From Cryptomeria japonica (taxonomy: Eukaryota > Streptophyta > Pinopsida > Cupressales > Cupressaceae), in contig NC_081415.1 in NCBI RefSeq assembly GCF_030272615.1, positions 631,797,041 to 631,861,040 of the forward strand: DNA of 64,000 nt, written 5' to 3'. A program made the translations under genes and the position numbers. The number at the start of each line of letters is the position of its first letter. Positions within the stretch are counted from its first letter, which is position 1. Shown here in pieces: positions 1 to 11,577 of this stretch. The notes under the pieces are model-generated. The model saw nothing but the letters and a program-made list of their open reading frames with translations. It was not told where the DNA came from and did no database searches.

Positions 1-2
1 TT

Positions 3-161
3 GAAAACAGACAGAAATCAAAATTTTAAAATCTATAACCGGGAATAAAAAAATAGACTTGTTGAAGTCCACCAACCATCTAACATTTTCAACTTGTTTT
101 CTTGCAGGATTCTAACAAATCTGTTGCAGATGGGAGCTTAAAATTTTAAAAATATTAAGAT
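3..161 (+). repeat. Inverted repeat arm 1
   Basis: The reverse complement recurs at 12653-12810 with only a few mismatches and a small A/T indel. On both strands the segment follows or belongs to a retroelement leader, and it ends with the same splice-acceptor-like TTGCAG and GCAGATGGGAGCT. After base 161 the two copies diverge: here into the gypsy leader, there into a PMD-like reading frame. Confidence 0.9.
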
Positions 162-1514
162 AGTTAGGATTTTCACTAACTTAGTTAAGTTAGTTTAAAT
201 TTTTAAAGCTTCTTCTATTCTTAAAAATTGAACTCACTTATTTCCTTTGGGCTGTAAAAAGAACCACAAAATCAATCTTTCTTGCTTTTTTAGGAGAAAA
301 ATTTCTTTAATTTGGGCTCTAAAAAGAACAAGTCAAATTTTCAAGTTTTGAAATCAAAAGGGCTAAAAGAACTTCACCATCCTTTGGTGCATAAAAGGAT
401 TCACTTCATTTTTTTTTTAAAGTTAAAGAATCACACTTGTCCTGTTTTGTTCACAACAAAAGAAGGAAGTCATTCCCCTTTACCGATTTTCTTTTGTTGA
501 CCACATCGAAATTTTTCTTTGTTGACCAGGTTCCTTTACTAGATTAGAGAATCATTGCTTTGAGGAAATAAAAGGAACACCATGCTTGTTGGAGCAACAT
601 CTCTAAGTAGAGGTTAGCAAATCACTGAATTGAGGGCTTAAAAAGAACCTTGTTTGCCTTATCTCGAAAGTGGAAGGTATATGCTCTCCCCTTAACTGGG
701 TGATAAAAAAGCCAAACCACTCTTAAGCTTTCTCTACTTCAAGCATTTACATCCTTTAGCAGGCTTGCCTTCCCGAGGAGTTGGAATCAACTCTTAAAGC
801 CATTTATGGCCAGTGCGAAGGGAACGACCTAAGTGGGAAATGACTTTGATGCCAAGTGTTCCAACCCACTATAATCAAAAGTGGAAAGTGACAAAAGTCC
901 TTTTCAATGGTTGCGCGCAGCGATTAGCCTTCCCCCAGTATCCTCAAGATATGTAAAGCCTTTGTTCTAAAGGTTGGGAAGCCTCCTGAGGGAGTTTATC
1001 ACTGACGATTGAACAGGAAGCCTGATTAAGAGCCATAGAAATAGAAACTTTGAACCAAGTCAGTAACCAGACATTTATAACATCATAGTGCAAGGGTGGG
1101 GAAGAATCTGCCCCCAAGATTACTCACCATATATCTCCCAAGATAACTACTCAATTGTGAAGCAATTCACTTTGAGTTAATTTCTGGCAAAAGGCAAAAA
1201 AACGGGCCCCCTCTAGGGGGTGACACGGTTGTTTGAGCTGACGGAGTATCGAGACTAGTGGGCTATGATGTTATTTATGACATTTGAATAAAGAGTCTTT
1301 CTAAAGTGTATTTTTCGTATCCAAACCTGTTAAAACATTGAGGATTTGAACACATTCTCGCAGAACATACACTTTTTGTTAGATTAGGCAAAAATGGTTG
1401 TCTTCTTTGTGCTTTGCTTGCATTTACTACTTCAGAAAATCATCCATCAAGGCTGAAAAACTTACAATCAAATCCGAAAATTGCAGAAAAACCAACCAAA
1501 GGAAAAATCAGGGC

Positions 1515-1890
1515 AAATTAGCATGTGGGAACAACTCCTTAGCACGTAGGGTATTTTTGTTAGTGCATCCAAGCATCAAGTTAGCGTGTTTGTTCAAAAC
1601 AGTAGCGTTTTTATCCAAATTCCAAAACAGTGTTAAACAATTAGCGCATCGGGAAAACAATCTAGTGCGTTGAAGCATCAGCTTAGCGCGTGAAAACCAA
1701 ACTTTAGTGCATAGGGTTTAACAGTTAGTGCTTCATAGACCCATACTAGCGCATAGCCTTTCAAAATAGACAGAAAACAAAATTTTAAATAGTCAAAACT
1801 TTAGCGCGTGGCTGGGGGCAGCCTAGCGTGTGTGGTCATTCTTTTAGCGCGTAAAGTAAATTTGGTAGTGCATCTTGTCTCTATTTTAGT
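1515..1890 (+). repeat. Leader array of a TTAGCGCRT-type motif
   Basis: About 18 copies of an octamer-like motif (TTAGCGCGT, TTAGCGCAT, and decayed forms TTAGTGCAT, TTAGCATGT, TTAGCACGT) occur at irregular 15-35 bp spacing in otherwise A/T-rich sequence. The variants differ mainly by CG to TG/CA changes. A similar array of the same motif lies in the opposite orientation at 12811-13085. The function is unknown. Confidence 0.75.
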
Positions 1891-2748
1891 GCGTGACCAA
1901 AAACAAAAAGACAGGGGGCAAAACAGTGAGGAATTTTAAAAATTTTGAAAACATCTTTAGAAGCCTTTTTCCATCAACATCATTTTTCATCAAAGCAGAG
2001 TAGTAAAAACAAAACTTTAAAAACTATTTCTTGAGCAAAGTTTGTGTCAAAACAAACGTTGTAAAAATCTGAAACTGATCACACGGTAAAACATATCTAT
2101 CCTATCATAATCCGGAAACCTCATCACAAGTATCAAAAGAATCCTTTACCATCTCAGGGATTTCATCTCAAAAACACTTGTTTAAAAAAAATTTCAAGTT
2201 GTCAAATCAAGTTTCCATATTGGGAGACTTTTATCCATATCATTCGACATGCTTTGTCGTGAAGGGGCATCTAAACCTTCACTTTGATCGAGTAAGACTT
2301 GAATTTTCAAAACAAGATCAACTGAATCCAAACAAATCAAAGGAAACCATCGATCACTTATGCATGACTAATCCCCATATTTTGAGAAGAAAGAATCTTT
2401 ATCATAACATCACGTTGAAGAAACAACAACCTAGTTTTTCCAAATTCATCAAGAGAAACAAGTTTTTATACATCAATCGTCAACTCTTCCAATCTCATCG
2501 AGTATTCCTTCATCACGTCAAACGTTATATCCAAAACAAATCCAATGAATTTGACAAAGAGCCTTTAAAGACTAGGGCATATTGTCAAAAATCCGCTTTT
2601 AATCAAATCATAAACCGTGGAGGAAGGATCAATCCGACATTCTTACCCGACGAGTGTATCACTTAAAACACACCCCGACTTGAACCACCAACCCCCGAGC
2701 AACATATCGAAGAGGATTTTGTCCCCTTCGTCACTGAAAGCTACTAAA

Positions 2749-4920
2749 ATGCCTATTACTCGCTCTCAACAAAACCAACAAAGCGAGACACACGCAGAGT
2801 CTAGTATGAATTGAAGGTTGTCAAATCCTTTTGAAGGTCCACACCTAGAGGATACTGAAATTTCTAAAGAGCTTCTTCAAGAATGTTAGGAAAGCGCTTC
2901 ATTCCAAAAGCTTGTAGAAAGGCTCATGGAAAATGACAAAGAAAAATATTTGCTCATGCTCACAAGTAAAGGAGTAAAACTCCTTGAAAACCTTGATGCA
3001 GATATGTTTAGAACACAACCTCAACATTACGAATATCAAGAATGACAACGGGAAAGGGAAGCACACGATCCTGAACAAGATATCCCTGATCAAAACATAC
3101 CAGAACAACATACGCCAAGACAAAACATCCTGGATCAAAACATACCAGAGCAACATACACCAAGACAATATCTTCCTGAGCAAAACATACCATTCCATAC
3201 ACCGTTTCAACCCAGGATCAATACAAGGGAAGAACCTTTCCCTCAGCAAAACAATGTGCCTTTGGTTGCCCTTACTCAACAAATGCAAATGTTACAAAGA
3301 CAAATGCAAGACATACAACAAGGGACAACAGTACGCTACTCTTTAAACAAAATCTGTCCTTATCCTTTTGACAAAAGATTGCACATGATCCCTTTTCCTC
3401 CAAACTCGGACGTGCCTAAATTTGACAAGTACGATGGAAAAAGTGATCCCCGCGATCATGTCAGAGAATTCTGTACCATGAGTCTTGAATTTGCTCATGA
3501 TGACACCTATCTGATGAGGTTATTCCCAAGAAGCTTGAGAGGGCAAACAATGGAATGGTTATCCAAAATTACGCCACCTGTCAGATCGTTTGATGAATTG
3601 GTTAACAAGTTCATAACATAATTCTCCTATAACATTCAACACGCTATAACCATGCTAGACATCTGCAACACCAAACAAAAGAACAATGAAACATTCATGA
3701 TATTCCTTCAACACTGGCAACGTATGGTATCACAATATCCTCGAGATATTCTTGAAAATGAGAAAATGGAAATCTTCATCAATAACTTGAATAGTGAGAT
3801 GAGTTACAGGCTCAAGCTCCAATGCATATTGTCTTTCGCTAAATTGATTGAAAATGACATTCAAGTAGAGGAAGCGTGTGCCAAAAAGGGAATGCTCAAA
3901 TTCTTCAAAGAAGGAACAAACTCATCAAACTACAATAACCAGAACAACAACAACTTGGACAAGTCTCGATTCTGGACTCGAAACAAAAACAAAGGCAACA
4001 ATGAATCACATGATCCAAAACCTAAGCAACCAGTGCTCGCATTATCCAGAAATCCTCAGGCTATGAAAAATCCTAAAGGTGCTAATCCAAATGCTAACAC
4101 ATATGAACCAAATACCAATCAAGGACAACTCAACACAAACAACACCAACGATACTCAAAACAAACCCACAAATCCAGGACCTAATAACAATTCACATGAC
4201 AACACTAACAATTTCCAAAAGCGTGTCTTCACACCATTGGGACAATCACTAGAATCAACATTCAAAGAGCTTCTGGCAAACAAGATTCTTTCTTTGCCTA
4301 CAATCAGCAACTATGAACCCCAAATCAAACCACCTTGGTGGAATGATTCACACTATTGTGATTTTCATCGTAACAGGGGTCATTGGATGAACGATTGCAT
4401 GAGATTGAAAAACATTGTTCAAGACATGATTGATCGAAGTGACTTAATGGTAGATGGTCTCAAAACAAATGGTGACCATGGAACCTTTAAAAATCCTCTT
4501 CCAAATTACAACAAAGATGGAGCTTCAACCTCAAACGATACACGTGGAGCTCGTATCAACCATATCTACAATAACACCATCAATCACATATCAGCCGAAG
4601 ATCATCAGGTAAATGTCATCACCATCCGAGATCAGCATGATCATGAATCTATCAATGTAACAATCCAAACTCAAAAATATGTCTTAAAAGGACATACTGC
4701 GCCTACAACTACTACACCAAAGATCCAATATGATCTGGTCAGCCAACTACGCAAAACTCCAGCTCAGATATCTATACTAGAATTGCTAAAACTATCACCC
4801 AAACACAAAAACGTATTGGAACAAGCGCTATTGGAAACCAATGTATCTCAAGATCTGGATGCAGACAGATTTCAAGCCATGGTCACCCATATGACAGGAC
4901 CTCATAATCTCACCTTCTCA
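2749..4920 (+). pseudogene. gag region of gypsy element 1
   Basis: This codes for Gag, which packages the element RNA. A Gln/Pro/His-rich N-terminal stretch with QNIPEQHTPRQ-like repeats (3070-3240) precedes a capsid-like retrotrans_gag domain beginning near 3412 (KFDKYDGKSDPRDHVREF) and running to about 3900. An Asn/Gln/Thr-rich linker follows, then a zinc-knuckle-like C-x2-H-x4-H-x4-C (YCDFHRNRGHWMNDC, about 4354-4401). The second cysteine of the usual CCHC is histidine; the sister element has the same arrangement, so this is likely a lineage feature. Stops fall at 2812, 2887, 3043 and 3619. Confidence 0.85.
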
Positions 4921-4929
4921 GAGCATGAT

Positions 4930-5880
4930 AATACTTCCTTGAGCCATCCACATAATACTCCTCTCCATATTGAAATCATTGTCTATAAACATAGAATCAA
5001 GAGAGTATTAATAGATGGAGGAGTTGGACTTAATAAATGTACTTTAAAGCTTATCCATGCATTAGGCTTCTTTGAAGAGTCTATTGATCCCCATAAAAAA
5101 ATTACCATAAAGGCATATGATGATGAGGAAAGGTCATCTAAAGGAACCATGATGTTGCCCATTCAAGTTGGACCAGTGCAAAAGGATACTATGTGTCAGG
5201 TCTTAGATATAGATCTCACCTACAATATTTTGTTAGGTCGACCCTGGATACATGAAATGCAAGCAGTGCCTTCTACGTATCACTAGTGTGTCAAATTTCC
5301 TTATAACGGACAAGAGATCTCCATATCTGTTGATCACAATCCATTTCAACATTGTAATGCAATGGGAGCAACCCAAGATAGTTTGGTTCCCCATAATAGG
5401 GAAAAGCAGAGATCCTCAACATTAGATCTACAGACAGCAAAGCCCGAATCATTATCTGGAAATTTCAAGTAGCAAATGCAAATCAAAGACCAAGGTATGT
5501 GAGAATACTCTTTGGAACCCCTGTGTTTGGCCAAATTACCGATATCACCCAGATCTCATGGATTGCCTACTACATCAACGCATCTAGTAACTTAGCCCAT
5601 CACCAAATTTGATGGTACCTTCATCCAACTGGGCACTCTAGCACATGAATCAGAAGATAAAGACATTCTTAGCTGGTTATACAAAGATGAGGAAGAAGAT
5701 AACAGAGTAGCTGCTTTGGACATAGTTCTACCGACACACCTATATGGAAAGGGATACTTAATCATGCAGCAAATGGGATATGATGGTAAAGGACCTATTG
5801 GAAAATGCAAAGGAGTCACGGAACCCATAGATCTTCCTTCACAGCCCAGTAGAGACAAAACCGGATTAGGTTGTAAATTC
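4930..5880 (+). pseudogene. Aspartic protease and G-patch region of gypsy element 1
   Basis: This is a retropepsin-like protease that would cut the polyprotein. The active-site strand is RVLIDGGVGLNKCTL with D-G-G at 5014-5022 in place of the usual D-S/T-G; the sister element also has DGG. The second hallmark, YNILLGRPWIHEM, follows near 5220. About 430 bp downstream (5740-5880) comes a glycine-rich segment, MQQMGYDGKGPIGKCKG then a second G-L-G, that fits the G-patch pattern, a nucleic-acid-binding motif known beside some retroviral and retroelement proteases. Stops are at 5284, 5470, 5500 and 5593. Confidence 0.75.
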
Positions 5881-6950
5881 ACTTTCCTATTAAGAAAGAC
5901 GCCACACATAATTGCAAAACCTCAATGGAAAGCAAAGAAGAAGTACAAAGAAGAATCCTGGTAGGAAGCACTATTTGAGTCAGCAGAAACAATCCGCAAG
6001 GCATGTGAATGTCAAGAATAGAAGTTACATCAGGAAAAGCTTCTAAGCCACAAGAAGGCCATATCTGCAGTAGTAGCTCATCTTCAAACACCAATATCTC
6101 AAGAACTGATAATATCATCTCCTAATACCATTGTTCCTCCCCGAGGAGGCACAGTCTATACATAAATACAGAAAGTAGAAGCAGGATTTGACACCGAATC
6201 AACAAAAACTATCAAACTGGTATCCATCATCAAAGATCTGTTTTCACCATACAACATACCTATTCATAGCACTGATAGAATCTAGGATGATGCCTCAGAA
6301 ACTGATTCCAATGAATATGAATGGGGTAGCTGCTCAAATGCTACTATAGATATCCCTAATAATACTAGCACCATACCCCTTTCTCAGGAAGAACATAATG
6401 CAGAAGATAGACCTCTTGAAATTGGACCATAGCATATCTATGATGCCAAGGAAAGCGAACAAAAGCATTATGAACAAGTCTATATGAAAGATAATACCAT
6501 CGAAGACCTCGACGAAATCCTTGACTTCTTTAAAACCAAGACCAATCATGATGAAACCTCTATCTTAACACTTACAGTAGCCGAACTTGATCCACCAAAT
6601 GATTCCTTACCGCTTGTCTTTCCTGACCTCATTGACTGGGACGAACCCGAAATACATGATATACCAATTTTCCCAGACAATGAATCTATTATCCATTACC
6701 TATGTACCGTTAATCCGAAAATAGACTCTACCAGCGAACAAAGTAACGATATCTGCAAATCAGGGAGTGCCAAGTCTCTCAGTCGTAAAAATGAACCAAG
6801 TAAAAGATCTGATGTTGAAAACCAATCAATGGCAGCTCTAGATCACAAAAAATAAAAAATAAAGGACGTATCTGAGGGTGAAAACCTTTTCAAAGCACCT
6901 AAAGATGGGAGACTTGACACTCCTCTAGAGCACTTTCATGAGTGATCACC
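5881..6950 (+). pseudogene. Acidic linker between G-patch and RT, gypsy element 1
   Basis: This stretch lies in frame with gag-pol and is rich in Asp, Glu, Ser and Asn. It includes a run such as LPLVFPDLIDWDEPE that has a counterpart (MPLVYPQLIQHDQQEP) at the same place in the sister element, so the linker is conserved at low level. I recognise no enzymatic domain. Stops are at 5962, 6019, 6163, 6283, 6430, 6853 and 6943, the densest cluster in the frame. Confidence 0.6.
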
Positions 6951-6954
6951 CATA

Positions 6955-8440
6955 TTGATTGAGCCCACTCAATCAATCAACATTAGTACCACAGAAGCAG
7001 TAAAAAACATACACCTTGCAAAATCCCTGACAGAGGAGGAAAGATCGACATTTATCCTTTTTTTTAAAGAAAAGAAAATTAATTTTGCTTGGTCATATGT
7101 CGATATGCCCGGAGTTGATCCACACTTAATCATGCATCACTTGTCCATCTCTCCAGGAGTTAAGCTAGTCAAACAAAAGCTACGAAAGATGAATCCACAT
7201 GTAGCACTCATGGTCAAAGCTGAACTCAAGAAGTTATTAGATGTCGGATTCATCTGACCCATTGACTATGCAGAATGGATTTCCAATATAGTACCAGTAT
7301 CAAAACCAGACGGCAGTATCAGAATCTGCACTGATTTCAGAGATGTCAACAAAGCTTGTCCAAAAGATGACTTTCCTCTACCCAGTATTGACATAATTGT
7401 AGACCTCACAGTGGGCCATGCAATGCTCTCACTGATGGATGGTTTCTCAGGCTATAATCAGATCAAAATAGCCCCGGAAGATCAAGATAAAACAACGTTC
7501 ACCTGTCCTTGGGGAACGTACTGTTGGAATGTTATGCCTTTTGGCTTAGAGAATGCAGGGGCTACTTATCAAAGAGCAATGACAACAATCTTTCATGACA
7601 TGATGCACACATTCATGGAAGACTATGTGGATGATTTACTAGCTAAATCCCTCACTAGAGCAGAACATCTCGGCATCCTAACAAAGATCTTTGATCGATT
7701 GGAGAAATTCCAAGTCAGACTCAACCCTAAGAAGTGTGTCTTCAGGGTTACATCAGGAAAGTTACTAGGCTACATTATCTCAGCTAAAGGTATTGAAGTG
7801 GATCTAGCAAAGGTACAAGCCATTATGGAGATGCCACCACCAAAGAATATCAGTCAACTCAGATCTCTACAAGGATGACTTCAATCAATTAGGCGATTCA
7901 TCGCTCAATTAGCTGATAAAAGTCTACCATTCAATCATTTGCTCCATAAGAATGTACCTTTCAGATGGGAGATCAAGTGTGCAGAATATTTTTATCAAAT
8001 CAAACAGTATCTGATGAATCCACCAGTTCTAGTACCACCAGTCGCAGGAAAGCCCCTTATTCTATATATCTCAACAACAGATATATCACTGGGGGCACTA
8101 TTGGCACAAGAAGATCAACAAGGGAAGGAACGAGCCATATACTACATCAGCAGGACATTGAATGGCTATGAACTCAACTACACATTCATTGAGAAGGCTT
8201 GTCTAATAGTGGTCTTCACATCTCAGAAGTTCCGATATTATATGCTAGCACACACAATTAAGCTAGTAGCAAAAAATGATCCTCTCAAATACCTACTCAG
8301 CAAAGCAACTCTTATCGGACGATTGGCTAAATGGGTCATGATTCTCAGTGAATTCGACATCCAATACACAGAAAGAAGAGCCATCAAAGGACAAGCAATT
8401 GCAGATCAACTAGCTGAAGTACCACTACCAGGAAAACAAA
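6955..8440 (+). pseudogene. Reverse transcriptase and RNase H of gypsy element 1
   Basis: The RT opens with the KQKLRKMNP / ELKKLLDVGFI region. It contains GSIRICTDFRDVNKACPKDDFPLP, the LSLMDGFSGYNQIKIA motif, PFGLENAGATYQR and the catalytic YVDD (7624-7635). The connection and Ty3-type RNase H follow at about 7940-8430 (LYISTTDISLGALLAQ, then IYYISRTLNGYELNYTFIEK, where the stock family residues are recognisable). The catalytic aspartates look intact; only the stops at 7255 and 7876 break this part. Confidence 0.9.
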
Positions 8441-8469
8441 CTATGGAGATTGAATTTCCGGATAGGGAC

Positions 8470-8895
8470 GCTCTTGCTATTTCTACCACACAATGGACTC
8501 TATACTTTGATGGATCCTACACCCAACATAGTTCAGGTGCTGGCATTCTTTTCATCACTCCTAAAGGACACACTATACCAAGATCATATAGGCTTATGTT
8601 CCCATGCACGAATAATGTGGCTGAATATGAGGCATTGGTTATAGGCATCAAAATGGCCATAGAATGGAAAATCACAGAGTTAATGGTCTATGGAGATTCA
8701 CAACTAGTCGTCAATCAGATCAACAACAACTATCAAACAAAGGATGACAAGCTACTACCCTACAAACGAATGGTGGATGACTTCAAACAGTATTTTGTAT
8801 ACATCACCTTCGAGCAGATACCAAGGTTGAACAACAAAGAAACCGATGCCATGGCTACTATCGCTTCATTATTACAAATTCCAGAGCAACAAAGT
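8470..8895 (+). pseudogene. Second (archaeal-type) RNase H of gypsy element 1
   Basis: A second RNase H fold follows the first: LYFDGSYTQHSSGAGI supplies the first aspartate, NNVAEYEALVIG the glutamate, VYGDSQLVVNQI the second aspartate, and NKETDAMATIAS the last aspartate. A duplicated RNase H between the Ty3 RNase H and integrase is the published marker of the plant Tat lineage. All four catalytic positions are kept and no stop lies inside this domain. Confidence 0.88.
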
Positions 8896-8999
8896 CGTTA
8901 CGAGTTCCTGGTAGACCAACTGTTCTCCCCAGCCTATGACCACTCCGAATCCCATGTCGTCTACGCCTTAACTAGTTTGGATTCTCCTTTATATGGACT

Positions 9000-10245
9000 G
9001 ATATATGATTATCTAAAGAACAACATCTTACCCATTGACCAATCCCGTAACCAAAAATGTAATTTTATCCGACAAGCCGCCCGGTATACCCTTACTGCTG
9101 ATACTTTGTACCGTAAACGTCTAGATGGTACTCTTCTTTGTTGCCTTGATCGTAATGATTCTGATTTCGCTTTACACAAGCTTCACGAAGGTATTTGTGG
9201 AACACATTCAAGTGGGACTACTCTTTCTAAAAAGCTTCTAAGGATGGGATACTACTAGCCTACAATGGAGAAAGATTCTTACCGATTCGCCAAGAAGTGT
9301 CCTAAATGCTAGATCCATGGCAATCTGATATATACACTAGCACAGGAACTGCAGCCATTTACAACATCCTGGCCCTTCTGTCAGTGGGGGTTAGACTTGG
9401 TTGGCAAAATTCATCCTTCATCTTCAAATGGACACAAGTTCATTATAACTGCAACAAAATACTTTACCAAGTGGATAGAAGCACTCCCAATGACCATAGT
9501 AACTGGAAAGCAAATTGCATCTTTTATCCTAAACTATCTGATCTGCAGATATGGTATTCCAAGTTCCATCATCACTGATAATGGATGCCCATTCAAAAAC
9601 CAAGATGTCCAAGAACTATGTGAACAATTCAAAATACAACATCGGTTCTCTACACCATACTACCCATAGGGGAATGGTCAAGCAGAAGCATCCAACAAAA
9701 CCATACTGAAAATTCTCAAGAAAACAATAAATGATGCAGGCAAAGATTGGCATATCCAACTCAACCCAGGGCTTTGGGCATACAAAACCAGCATCCGTAC
9801 ACCTACAGGAGCAACACCTTTCTCATTGGTCTATGGATCTGAAGCTATTTTACCATTGGAGGTAGAAATTTTATCTCTCAGAGTCTCTCTAAAAGGCTTA
9901 ATCCCAGATGAAGAGTATCGGGTCAACCGACTGCAAGAACTAGAACTATTAGATGAAAGACATCAACATGCTTACACTCATCTCAAAGCATATCCGCAAC
10001 GCATGTGCAGGAGCTACAATCACAAGGTCATCCCTCGCAACTTCAAAGTTGGTGATCTAGTCCTCAAAGAAAATCCAAGAAATCAGCAAGATCGAGAAAA
10101 GAAAGGGAAGTTTGAACCTAACTAGTTGGGTTCCTATGTCATCATATCAGTCTATGTATCAGGTGCCTATCAGCTCACAACCTCAGAAGGAGATATGCTC
10201 GAAGAACCAACTAACAACATTCATCTAAAGAAATACTACACTTGA
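9000..10245 (+). pseudogene. Integrase of gypsy element 1
   Basis: The integrase has an HHCC zinc-binding region at about 9178-9312 (LHEGICGTHSSG, then CPKC). The core has the three acidic residues: D at 9394 (GLDLVGKI), D at 9577 (ITDNGCPF) and E at 9685 (GQAEASNKT), the last two separated by 35 residues as expected. The C-terminal part (GDLVLKENPRNQQ, then GAYQLTT) ends at 10245 without a chromodomain. The stops at 9256, 9310, 9667 and 10123 are TGG or CAG codons in the sister family. The DDE triad is intact here, unlike in the copy at 31290-32361. Confidence 0.88.
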
Positions 10246-11577
10246 GTAGTCCAAATGCACGGAAAAAGCAAAAACAAGCAAAAAAAAAAAAAAATCTAGA
10301 AAAAGAAAATATAAAGGTACAATAAAATCAACTGGTGAAAACCTGGTAACAGGCACTATTGTGAAAGGATAGCTCCTCTATCTATATCCACATCCTTATC
10401 TTCATAGTAAAGCACTATCGGCCATCGCCCAACACTTAGCACATATCTATTCAGGACATACTTAGCGTAGTCACTATCCTGGTCTATCCATATATATCCT
10501 CTTACCATATTACACCATGGCTTGGAAATTACTGTACATATCCACATCAAGAGGCACACTTAGCTAGGGGCAACATTCGTCAAACTTGCAACATATTTAG
10601 GCCGTCAAACACTAGAAGCAAACTCAGAACATCTCATCTATCCAAATCAAACTAGCGCAACCACAAAGCAAAACATCAATCAGTAAACAAAAGATTCCTT
10701 GGACTGCTACGATGGATGATTTTCTGAAGTAACAAATGTTTGCATTTTTGCATAAAGTCTTAACTATTTTTGCACTTGAACTTTTTGAATTATTGGATTC
10801 TTTAAATTTTCTCAAACAATGCTTCAAAGCTAGAGAAAATCAAGAAACTCAATATTTTTTTTAGTCTTCTATCTGTGAGGTGCTCGTTTGTACTGTGTAA
10901 ATACTTGTCTCGAGATGTGATGTGCAAACACATCACTGAAGACCTGATTCCACTTTACGCATACAAATGGTTTAATCTTGTCTGTTTATACACAATCTGC
11001 ACTCAGGTCATCTTGGTTCAATTATACCTTGACGTTTGTGCTATCTTGCAAAATCAAACATCATGTAAATTTTTCTTAGGTCATTATGGTTCAATTATAC
11101 CATTATGCTTGTATAAATTTTCAACATATCCCAAACAAATCAATGCTCAATGATGATACTTATCTCGAAAGCAAATAACATATGGTTATATCAGGATGAC
11201 AAATGCAGAATGAGGATGCTCCAAAAACATAGTTGCATATCATTTTAAAGTAGTTGCATATCATTTTACAAATAGTTGCATATCATTTTACAATTAGTTG
11301 CACATCATTATCATACATCTCATTTTCAAGATACATCTCATAAATCAAACATCATAGCACATATTCATCATGCATTTATATCTATCAAAGCATTACATCA
11401 TCATAGAATAAACAAACAGCATATAGAAAGTATGAATCCATAACACATCACATGAAGATCAAGGAAAATTGTGTCGTCTATATATATATATATCTCCAAA
11501 ATGATCACAATACAACATATGTCATGTCTCTGTCAAATACAAATACAATGATCAAAATACAACAGAGACAACATCTC
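10246..11577. other. 3' untranslated region and tail-to-tail junction
   Basis: An A-rich run (10264-10320) follows the pol stop, as in the sister element. Further on are a direct repeat (AGGTCATCTTGGTTCAATTA near 11008 and AGGTCATTATGGTTCAATTA near 11079) and about four copies of a TAGTTGCATATCATTTTA unit at 11228-11310. No coding frame is supported. Somewhere here the + element must meet the 3' end of the opposite-strand element; I could not place the breakpoint. Confidence 0.5.
10333..10358 (+). other. Post-pol conserved motif
   Basis: GGTGAAAACCTGGTAACAGG here matches two copies at 32600-32622 and 32640-32664 in the sister element (GTGAAAACCTGGCAA followed by a GCGC-type word). It sits just after the A-rich run in both elements, outside the coding frame. 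Its role is unknown; a 3' UTR RNA signal is an inference. Confidence 0.7.

Larger units (their letters stand above)
1..2748 (+). other. 5' leader of gypsy element 1
   Basis: This is a long untranslated leader before the gag start at 2749. The stretch around 760-870 resembles 22,690-22,810 in the leader of the other Tat element (shared pieces such as GCTTGCCTTCC, GGAACGACC and AACCCACTATAA), which places it as leader rather than LTR. It holds a 3' splice-site-like TTTTCTTGCAG near 106-116 and a GC-motif array at about 1515-1890. A 162-codon open frame at 2178-2666 is basic, lacks a recognisable domain and has no equivalent in the other element, so I treat it as chance. Confidence 0.6.
2749..10245 (+). 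pseudogene. gag-pol polyprotein of gypsy element 1 (decayed)
   Basis: One reading frame runs from the ATG at 2749 to TGA at 10243-10245 (about 2,500 codons) with no frameshift. I count 21 internal stops: TGA at 2812, 3043, 5500, 6943, 7255, 7876; TAA at 3619, 6163, 6853; TAG at 2887, 5284, 5470, 5593, 5962, 6019, 6283, 6430, 9256, 9310, 9667, 10123. Alignment by eye with the sister element at 24150-32361 shows CGA, CAG, CAA or TGG at most of these places, so they are C:G to T:A transitions. The start was chosen because the MPI-TRS opening is shared with the sister gag. The product would be cleaved into Gag, protease, RT/RNase H and integrase for reverse transcription in virus-like particles. 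Confidence 0.9.
1..10363 (+). mobile_element. Tat-type Ty3/gypsy LTR retrotransposon, 5' LTR outside window
   Basis: The order leader, gag, protease, RT, RNase H, second RNase H, integrase, A-rich tail is that of the Tat lineage of plant Ty3/gypsy elements, whose hallmark is the extra (archaeal-type) RNase H before integrase. The window opens inside the leader, so the 5' LTR and primer site are not seen. No matching 3' LTR in the + direction is found downstream. The right border given is the last motif shared with the full element at 20350-35575; the true junction with the opposite-strand element lies somewhere between 10,363 and 11,577. The copy is dead through point nonsense mutations but has no visible indels in its coding frame. 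Confidence 0.88.

Noticed and set aside
2178..2666. 162-codon basic frame in the leader of element 1
   Set aside because: It has no ATG-context support, no domain, and no counterpart in the sister leader.
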